A stretch of DNA of 5,416 nt from Rhodoferax sp. (GTDB lineage Bacteria; Pseudomonadota; Gammaproteobacteria; Burkholderiales; Burkholderiaceae_C): positions 1 through 5,416 of the forward strand of contig JAEMRG010000146.1 of NCBI GenBank assembly GCA_016463455.1. The letters run 5' to 3'. Both the position numbers and the translations under genes were made by a program. Positions 1-4,867 of the stretch are shown here, piece after piece. The stretch's first letter is position 1. Every line of letters begins with the position of its first letter. The notes under the pieces were generated by a model. It was given only the letters and a program-made list of their open reading frames with translations. It was not told the DNA's origin and made no database searches.

Positions 1-16
1 CTGGCGTAATAGCCAG
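1..16 (-). terminator. Possible terminator hairpin after the sulfatase gene (cut by window edge)
   Basis: A perfect inverted repeat, CTGGC-N6-GCCAG, lies four bases beyond the sulfatase stop codon. This is where a transcription terminator would be expected. The bases that would hold a T-tract on the minus strand are outside the window, so an intrinsic terminator cannot be confirmed. The stem is only 5 bp and could be chance. Confidence 0.3.
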
Positions 17-19
17 CGC

Positions 20-1843
20 TCATAGGCGGCGCTTGCGTCTGCGCAGCAGCAGCCACACCGGCAGCAGCACCAACACGGCCAAAATCAAGGCCATCGTCTT
101 GCCATGTACCGGCAGCCAGTAGCGCCAAAAGCCATTGATCATGACTTGCTTTTGCGGGCTGTAGTCCGCCGGCATATCCAGCACCTGGTTGGCCTTGGCC
201 CAGGCCGCAAAGTCGTCTTGCATAGCCGCGAATTCTTGGGGCAGTTGCGCGCTCAGGTCTTGGGTTTCGCCAGGGTCTTGGCTCAGGTCGTACAAACGCC
301 ATAGACCATCACCGAGCGGCGGCATATTGCGCATCAATTTCAAATTGCCCTTGAACAAGGCCGAATTGCCCGACAGCTCATAGCCCAGAGTTTGCTCCGG
401 CTTACGAACCGCCGTCGCTGTGCCTTGCAAAAGCGGCAGCAGACTCATGCCCGTTAAGGCTTCTACTTGGGTGCCTTTGTACTGACCGGCATGCCGTGGC
501 ACTTGCGCAATATCCAGCAGCGTGGGCGTGATGTCGGTCACATGGGTTAAGGCGTTTTCAATCTGGTTGGCGCGACGCACAGGCGGCCCAGCCATCAGCA
601 TAGGGGCGCGGATGCCGCCCTCACCGGCCCAAAATTTATAGGTATGCAGCGGTGCCGCCGAGGCACTGGCCCAGCTGGGGCCGGGTATGCCGTAGGTGCC
701 TTTAGCGCCCAGGGTCTCGGTGTCTTGCTTGTAGTTAAACACCAGCCAGGGCTGCGCCTCGTGGTAGTCCGAGCCTTCGGGGCCATTGTCTGACAAAAAC
801 AAAAACACGGTGTTGTCGTATTGCCCGGTTTTTTTCAAATGGTCTACCAAACGCCCGATATGCATATCCATGGACTCGGCCATGGCGGCATAGACCTCCA
901 TCTGGCGCTCCATGTGCAAGCGCTCTTTTTCAGACAAAGCTTTCCAGTCGCCCGTGGTGGACATAGTGGTCATGCGCGTGCTGGCAGGCACCAGGCCTAA
1001 TTCAATTTGCTTTGCCAGGCGACGCTCGCGCAAAGCCGTCCAGCCCTCGCGGTAGCGGCCTTTGTATTTGGCTATCAGTTCTTGGGGGGCTTGCACCGGC
1101 ACATGGTTCGCCTGGAAACCGATATAGGCCAAGAAAGGCTGGTCTTTGCGCGCATCCGCATCCATGTATTCGATGGTGCGATCGACAAAATACTGCGAGG
1201 AATAAAACTCGGCTGGCATCTTGGCCCGTTGCCCGTCTTCAAACCAATAGACCTCGGGCAGATGGGGCAGGTATTGCTTGTTGGGCTCCCAGTTGTCCGA
1301 ACCGGTATCGCCCTGCACAATGGATTTGTCAAAGCCACGCTGATTGGGCAGGTTGTAGGGCTCCGAGCCCACATTCCATTTGCCCGCGATATAGGTGCGG
1401 TAACCGCTGTCCTGCAATAGCGAAGCCACCGTCACCACATTGCGCGTCAGCGAGCCCTGGTAACCGGGTTTGCCCAGATGCTCGGTCGGCATGGCTTCGC
1501 GCAAATTACCTACGCCATTGCGGTGGTTGTCCACGCCGGTCAGCAACATCGAGCGCGTGGGCGAACACGAGGCCGCCACATGGAAATTGGTGAAGCGCAC
1601 ACCAGCTTTGGCTAGCGCATTGAGGTGGGGCGTATCGATTTCGCCGCCAAAAGCACCCAGGTCCGAAAAGCCCCAGTCGTCAGCTACCAGCACCACAAAA
1701 TTGGGGCGCTTGGCCGCCGCACCGATGGCCCCGGGGCTTGGCGCGACCGCGCCCGATGCCGCATTGAGCGCCACTGGAAACGCCAGAGCACCGAACAAGG
1801 CCAGTAAGCCCGGACGCAAGCCCGGCCATTGATTTAGCGACAT
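20..1843 (-). CDS. Type I Cys-type sulfatase (arylsulfatase-like), exported and C-terminally membrane-anchored
   Basis: The 607-residue product is predicted to hydrolyse sulfate esters in the periplasm. The sulfatase signature C93-S-P-T-R97 carries the Cys that must be converted to formylglycine. Metal ligands are likely D55/D56 (ADDWG) and D352/N353 (SDNGPEG). K155, H247 and K403 (before an EGGIRAP motif) fit other catalytic positions. The SNTP-like/EGGIRAP region resembles arylsulfatases such as Pseudomonas AtsA, but the substrate is unknown. Residues 1-30 form a signal sequence with few positive charges. Residues 583-600 are a membrane segment followed by RRRKRRL, so the enzyme domain should face the periplasm. 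Oddity: the usual GKWH motif reads GKWN (N157). An upstream in-frame ATG at 1870 exists, but a strong AGGAG lies nine bases before the ATG at 1843, which fixes that start. The gene is divergent from tetR, and its maturation enzyme is encoded nearby. Confidence 0.93.
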   Translation of the reverse strand: MSLNQWPGLRPGLLALFGALAFPVALNAASGAVAPSPGAIGAAAKRPNFVVLVADDWGFSDLGAFGGEIDTPHLNALAKAGVRFTNFHVAASCSPTRSMLLTGVDNHRNGVGNLREAMPTEHLGKPGYQGSLTRNVVTVASLLQDSGYRTYIAGKWNVGSEPYNLPNQRGFDKSIVQGDTGSDNWEPNKQYLPHLPEVYWFEDGQRAKMPAEFYSSQYFVDRTIEYMDADARKDQPFLAYIGFQANHVPVQAPQELIAKYKGRYREGWTALRERRLAKQIELGLVPASTRMTTMSTTGDWKALSEKERLHMERQMEVYAAMAESMDMHIGRLVDHLKKTGQYDNTVFLFLSDNGPEGSDYHEAQPWLVFNYKQDTETLGAKGTYGIPGPSWASASAAPLHTYKFWAGEGGIRAPMLMAGPPVRRANQIENALTHVTDITPTLLDIAQVPRHAGQYKGTQVEALTGMSLLPLLQGTATAVRKPEQTLGYELSGNSALFKGNLKLMRNMPPLGDGLWRLYDLSQDPGETQDLSAQLPQEFAAMQDDFAAWAKANQVLDMPADYSPQKQVMINGFWRYWLPVHGKTMALILAVLVLLPVWLLLRRRKRRL

Positions 1844-1851
1844 TCCAAGAG

Positions 1852-1858
1852 TCTCCTC
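1852..1858 (-). promoter_or_regulatory. Ribosome binding site of the sulfatase gene
   Basis: The minus strand reads GAGGAGA here, and the AGGAG core ends nine bases before the ATG at 1843. This is the best Shine-Dalgarno sequence in the window. It lies inside the longer reading frame that begins with the ATG at 1870, so it decides in favour of the shorter protein starting MSLNQW. Confidence 0.7.
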
Positions 1859-1928
1859 ATTACATTGCATGGGCGCTCGGGGCCCGGCGACCCTGCAAGC
1901 GAAAATCCACTAGGCAATGTAGCACGGG

Positions 1929-1942
1929 CCTGTACCCACAGG
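1929..1942. promoter_or_regulatory. Palindrome CCTGT-N4-ACAGG, candidate operator over the sulfatase -10
   Basis: This perfect 5-bp-arm inverted repeat (CCTGT, ACCC, ACAGG) covers the proposed -10 and the start of the spacer of the sulfatase promoter. It shares the CTGT...ACAG core with the second palindrome at 1951-1965. The centres are about 22 bases apart, close to two helical turns. A TetR dimer encoded by the adjacent divergent gene is the obvious candidate ligand, but this is inference. Confidence 0.35.
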
Positions 1943-1958
1943 GCACCTTCGCTGTCAA
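1929..1958 (-). promoter_or_regulatory. Putative sigma-70 promoter of the sulfatase gene
   Basis: On the minus strand a perfect -35 hexamer TTGACA (1958-1953) is followed after 18 bases by a weak -10, TACAGG (1934-1929). Transcription would start near 1922, giving an untranslated leader of about 80 bases. An alternative -10 of extended type, TGCTACATT (1924-1916), lies just downstream but lacks a good -35 at standard spacing. The -35 match is strong and the -10 match is poor, which would suit a regulated promoter. Confidence 0.35.
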
Positions 1959-1965
1959 GCACAGC
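1951..1965. promoter_or_regulatory. Palindrome GCTGT-N5-ACAGC, candidate operator over the sulfatase -35
   Basis: This perfect 5-bp-arm inverted repeat (GCTGT, CAAGC, ACAGC) contains the TTGACA -35 hexamer of the proposed sulfatase promoter. A protein bound here would block RNA polymerase. The CTGT...ACAG core matches the neighbouring palindrome, except that the spacer is one base longer. A further unrelated inverted repeat, TGGCG-N6-CGCCA, follows at 1972-1987. Confidence 0.35.
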
Positions 1966-2005
1966 ACACCCTGGCGCTATGCCGCCAAAACCCTTTGCAT
2001 CGTCC

Positions 2006-2042
2006 ATGACTGGCCGATTACGCTTGGGTGACAATAGGTGTC
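2006..2042 (+). promoter_or_regulatory. Putative tetR promoter with overlapping GACA-N5-TGTC operator-like site
   Basis: A possible -35 ATGACT (2006-2011) and -10 GACAAT (2030-2035), 18 bases apart, would start transcription near 2042, about 24 bases before the tetR ATG. Each hexamer matches the consensus at four of six positions. The inverted repeat GACA-ATAGG-TGTC (2030-2042) covers the -10 and the start point. That placement is typical of an autorepression site, but the arms are only 4 bp. Confidence 0.3.
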
Positions 2043-2065
2043 TTATTTACTGAGTTTGGAAACGC

Positions 2066-2698
2066 ATGGCCAGCCGCGCCACTCTTCGCAAAAACGCGGA
2101 CTCCGCACCGACTGACAAAACCCTGGTTTCGCGCCTGGGCCGTGACGACTGGCTGGATGCAGCATTTCGCGCCGCCGTCGAACACGGCTTTGACGGCGTG
2201 CGGGTGCTGACGCTGGCTGACACGCTGCAAGTGACGCGGGGCAGTTTTTACTGGCATTTCAAAGACCATGCGACTTTGATAGAGGCCCTGGTCGAGCGCT
2301 GGGAGGCGCGCGAATTGGAGGCGCACCAGAGGCTGGAACAAGCCGGCAGCGAGGACCCGGCCAAAGCGCTGGAAATCATGCTGGACCAGGCCCTGGCCCA
2401 CGGCGGCGATGCACTGGACGATATGCGCTTTGAATTGGCGCTGCGCGCCCTGGGGCGGCGCGATGCGCATGTCGCTGCCGTGATGCGCAAAATGGACGCG
2501 CTACGCATCGCCTTGTTCAAGCGCAAATTCATGCCACTGGTGCAGGACGAGAAAACCGCCGCCGAGTTGGCCACCTTGTTCTACCTCTCGGTCGTAGGCA
2601 GCTTCCACGCCTTGATCCAGCCGCACATGCCCAGCGCCAGCAAACAGTTCTTTCTGGACATCATCGCCAAATACCTGGTGCAAAAGCAAAGGCGCTAA
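2066..2698 (+). CDS. TetR/AcrR-family transcriptional regulator
   Basis: This 210-residue protein has the usual length and layout of a TetR repressor. A short basic tail (1-25) precedes the DNA-binding domain, at about residues 27-75. Helix-turn-helix residues run from V45 to F65, with a recognition helix containing VTRGSFYWHF, the hallmark G-S-F/L-Y-x-H-F motif of the family, followed by KDHATLIEAL. The remaining helices (about 80-207) form the ligand-binding and dimerisation domain, which gives no clue to the effector. The ATG at 2066 has only a weak GGA five bases upstream. The gene is divergent from the sulfatase across a 222-base control region and convergent with the FGE gene. Repression of the sulfatase and of itself is the likely role, by analogy with divergently placed TetR genes. 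The target and inducer are unproven. Confidence 0.93.
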   Translation: MASRATLRKNADSAPTDKTLVSRLGRDDWLDAAFRAAVEHGFDGVRVLTLADTLQVTRGSFYWHFKDHATLIEALVERWEARELEAHQRLEQAGSEDPAKALEIMLDQALAHGGDALDDMRFELALRALGRRDAHVAAVMRKMDALRIALFKRKFMPLVQDEKTAAELATLFYLSVVGSFHALIQPHMPSASKQFFLDIIAKYLVQKQRR

Positions 2699-2713
2699 GT
2701 GCGCTAGCGGCCT
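2680..2713 (-). terminator. Probable intrinsic terminator of the FGE-end operon
   Basis: The gap between the convergent tetR and FGE genes, plus the last bases of tetR, forms a hairpin. The arm AGGCGCTA (2690-2697) pairs with TAGCGGCCT (2705-2713), giving 8 bp with one bulged G at 2710 and a 7-base loop. Read on the minus strand, the stem begins directly at the FGE stop codon and is followed by the T-rich run TTGCTTTTG. The plus-strand side has no T-tract, so it should work mainly for the minus-strand transcript. Part of the stem and the T-run lie inside the tetR coding region. Confidence 0.45.
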
Positions 2714-3751
2714 TCACGGGCCCGGCGCTTGCAAGATGGTGCGAAAGCCTAAATGGCTAACGGCTAAGTCGTCCTCTTGGGCCTGACGCGCACCGGCGCG
2801 GTAGCGCATGCAGTAATTGGGCGCGCACAAAAACGAGCCGCCCTTAATCACATGGCGCGCTACCGGGCCGCCCGCAGGCCGCAGGCCGGCGTAGTCGGCG
2901 GTTTCCATTTCCGGCGCTAACTGGGTGTGGTCCTCAAGGTAAAGGTCGCGGGTGATTTCCCAGACGTTGCCCAGCATGTCAAACAAGCCCAGCGCATTGG
3001 GCGCATAGCAGCCCACCGGCGCCAGCCCGACAAAGCCGTCTTGCGCTGAATTGCTGACCGGAAACAAACCCTGCCAGGTATTGGCCTGCGCAGGCTGTGC
3101 GTGTTCAGTCTGCGTAGGCGCCGCCGCTGAGCGCGCTGCCCATTCCCACTGTACTTCGCTGGGCAAAGTACGTCCCGCCCATCGGGCATAGGCCGAGGCG
3201 TCGCGGTAGCTCAGGTTAACCACGGGGAATGCACCGCGCCCCTCAATCGAGGTCTGTTGACCGCCGGGGTGGCGCCAATTGGCGCCTGGCAAGTAGCGCC
3301 ACCATTGCGCCGGGTTACCCCCGCCATTCAAATCAGTCGGGCTGACAAACACCACTGCGCCGGGCAGACGCAGATCGGGCGCAAGTTCGGGGTGGACCTT
3401 GGCATCCACCGCCTGCTCTGCCACCGTGACATAGCCGGTGGCTTGCACGAAGGCGGCAAATTGTGCATTGGTCACTTCGGTGCGGTCCATCCAAAAACCC
3501 TGCACTGCCACACTACGCACCGGAAGCTCTTCAGGGTAGACGGTATCGCCCAGTTGCAGCCTGCCGCCAGGCACCCAGACCATGCCCGCATGCGGCGCCG
3601 ATGCCGGTTGCGCAGGCAATGCACATTGCAAGGGCTCCTCCAGCGCATGCACTTGCGCCCTGTCTGCGGACCACCACAACCAGGCCGCTAGCGCCAGCAA
3701 CAGCGCAGCAGCCGATAGCAAAATGGGTTTAGAAGTCATGGTCATGGTCAT
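2714..3751 (-). CDS. Formylglycine-generating enzyme (SUMF1/FGE family), membrane-anchored
   Basis: The 345-residue product belongs to the enzymes that oxidise the sulfatase motif Cys to formylglycine using O2 and copper. The FGE fold spans about residues 54-342, including GANWRHPGG (156-164), PVVNLSYRDASAYARWAGRT (176-195), LPSEVQWEW (196-204), NTWQGLFPVSN (224-234) and GNVWE (261-265). The decisive C-terminal block, KGGSFLCAPNYCMRYR, holds C309 and C314, which match copper ligands Cys336/Cys341 of human FGE, and S306. It is therefore likely a true FGE rather than a relative lacking the cysteines. Residues 9-28 are a hydrophobic signal anchor, suggesting action in the periplasm. Oddities: the common FPWG segment after the EW motif is replaced by an Ala/Gln/Pro/Thr-rich stretch (205-223), and GNVWEWT reads GNVWEIT. 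The protein starts MTMTMT with no visible Shine-Dalgarno, so the exact ATG (3751, 3745 or 3739) is uncertain. The gene follows the GST gene by 66 bases. Confidence 0.92.
   Translation of the reverse strand: MTMTMTSKPILLSAAALLLALAAWLWWSADRAQVHALEEPLQCALPAQPASAPHAGMVWVPGGRLQLGDTVYPEELPVRSVAVQGFWMDRTEVTNAQFAAFVQATGYVTVAEQAVDAKVHPELAPDLRLPGAVVFVSPTDLNGGGNPAQWWRYLPGANWRHPGGQQTSIEGRGAFPVVNLSYRDASAYARWAGRTLPSEVQWEWAARSAAAPTQTEHAQPAQANTWQGLFPVSNSAQDGFVGLAPVGCYAPNALGLFDMLGNVWEITRDLYLEDHTQLAPEMETADYAGLRPAGGPVARHVIKGGSFLCAPNYCMRYRAGARQAQEDDLAVSHLGFRTILQAPGP
3734..3751 (-). repeat. Tandem hexamer repeat at the FGE start (three ATGAC[C/T] units)
   Basis: The FGE coding sequence begins with two ATGACC units and one ATGACT unit, encoding Met-Thr three times. 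This gives three in-frame start codons in 18 bases. The repeat may come from slippage, and unit number could vary between strains without breaking the frame. Confidence 0.8.
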
Positions 3752-3788
3752 GTGCGGTGTGGGGCGGTATCCGGCTGCGCGCCATTGT

Positions 3789-3815
3789 CCCGCAAGGCTG
3801 GGCTTTCGCTGCGGG
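3789..3815 (-). other. Inverted repeat between the GST and FGE genes
   Basis: Perfect 6-bp arms CCCGCA (3789-3794) and TGCGGG (3810-3815) are separated by 15 bases, starting two bases after the GST stop codon. No T-run follows on the minus strand, so it is not a convincing intrinsic terminator. It could be a weak mRNA structure that lowers read-through or stabilises the upstream message, or simply chance. Confidence 0.25.
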
Positions 3816-3817
3816 CT

Positions 3818-4852
3818 TTACAAGGGCGCGTGCATCACATCGGCAATGCCGGCCGCCTGCAAAATCGCATCCGCTTGGGCCTGGCCTTTAGCATCGAGCG
3901 CCGCAAACTCTTCGCGCAGCCAGCGCAGGCATTTGCCTTGGTAAGTGACGGTGCCCTGCTCCCACACGCCTTGCGGCAGTTCGACACGCAATTGTTTTTC
4001 ACCACGCAACAAAGCGCGGGCATTGGCCAGCATCACCGGCACATAGCCTTGCGCCAATTCAGCCAGCAATTCCAAAAGACTGGCCGGTAAATGCGCCGCA
4101 TCCAGCCAGGCATCGTCCTGCACTTCCCAACCCGACAAATCTTCCATCCAGCCGGTCCAGGCAAAGGTGCGCGGCGCATGCTGCACGGCCAAGTCCATGG
4201 GCGTGGGGTCGAACAAAGCCAGTTGCGACAACTGCCCGTAGAGCGCAAAGTCACTCGCGCCCGGCCTGCCACCCATCAAAAAAGCATGTTGCGAAAAATG
4301 CGCGTCCAAAAGCCCCAGCAAGCGCACATAGCCCGCTTCAATCAAAGGCGCGGTGGTCGGGTTGGAACCGATGACCGCGAGACGTGAAATTTGCCGTTGC
4401 GAAAAAAAGGCTTTGCCTGCGGCAACCACTTTTTCATCCATCTGCAAACCGCCCCAATGCAGGGGAATGGTTTTGCCGGCGCGGTCTATGTCCGGCGCGT
4501 AATGCCAGCGGTAATGGAACATGGCCTTGGTGAGCCACTCATCGGCAAAGTCTTCCAACAATGCATCGATAAAAGCGAGCACGGCATCCTGCGGCCTGGC
4601 TGCACGGCCTGGCACATCACGCTCTAGGCGGCGCAGCAGCGGGGTGGAATCGGTCACCGCTTGCACCTGCCCCTGCGCATCGGGCAGGTAAAACGTGGGC
4701 AGCAATTCGACCGGTGGCTTGGGCATACCAGCACGGTCTGCGGCCTCGCCGACCAGGTAGCGGTAAGGAATATGGCGATAGCGCATCAGCGCCATCATCT
4801 TGCGGGTGTAGGGCGAGCCGGGCGAGCCTTTGAAAACCAGGGGCGCCTGCAT
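3818..4852 (-). CDS. Glutathione S-transferase-family protein with long C-terminal extension
   Basis: The 344-residue product has a GST N-terminal thioredoxin-fold domain at about 4-78. SPGSPYTRK (10-18) takes the place of the active-site loop, and TDST (67-70) matches the Glu/Asp-Ser motif that holds the glutathione gamma-glutamyl group. An all-helical C-domain follows. GRPGASDFALYGQL (195-208) is the conserved N-capping box of GST domain II. No Cys is present in the active-site loop, so Ser or Tyr chemistry is likely if it is catalytic. Classical bacterial GSTs are about 200-230 residues. Here residues from about 240 to 344 are extra and end in a segment including TVTYQGKCLRWLREEFAAL. No signal peptide is visible, so it is probably cytosolic. 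The start follows the PF10118 gene by 15 bases, without a clear Shine-Dalgarno. The substrate is unknown and a direct link to the sulfatase is not shown. Confidence 0.85.
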   Translation of the reverse strand: MQAPLVFKGSPGSPYTRKMMALMRYRHIPYRYLVGEAADRAGMPKPPVELLPTFYLPDAQGQVQAVTDSTPLLRRLERDVPGRAARPQDAVLAFIDALLEDFADEWLTKAMFHYRWHYAPDIDRAGKTIPLHWGGLQMDEKVVAAGKAFFSQRQISRLAVIGSNPTTAPLIEAGYVRLLGLLDAHFSQHAFLMGGRPGASDFALYGQLSQLALFDPTPMDLAVQHAPRTFAWTGWMEDLSGWEVQDDAWLDAAHLPASLLELLAELAQGYVPVMLANARALLRGEKQLRVELPQGVWEQGTVTYQGKCLRWLREEFAALDAKGQAQADAILQAAGIADVMHAPL

Positions 4853-4867
4853 AAGATGAGCGCGCGC

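Noticed and set aside
1012..1593. Plus-strand open frame of 193 codons opposite the sulfatase
   Set aside because: It is Pro/Ala/Arg/Ser-rich with no domain, and is fully antisense to the conserved sulfatase core.
1844..1870. Longer sulfatase start at the ATG at 1870
   Set aside because: The strong AGGAG lies inside this extension at the right distance from the ATG at 1843, no Shine-Dalgarno precedes 1870, and the shorter start places the signal sequence at the N-terminus.
1929..1987. Intergenic inverted repeats as an RNA gene or riboswitch
   Set aside because: The stems are only 5 bp each with no larger nested fold visible. The placement on promoter elements suits DNA operators better, and the region lies upstream of the likely sulfatase transcription start.
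1834..2053. Small open frames on both strands across the tetR-sulfatase intergenic region
   Set aside because: They have no good ribosome binding site, no recognisable protein features, and overlap the promoter-like elements of the divergent region.
3789..3815. Inverted repeat as a true terminator between GST and FGE
   Set aside because: It has a short stem, a 15-base loop and no T-run on the minus strand. It is kept only as a low-confidence inverted repeat.
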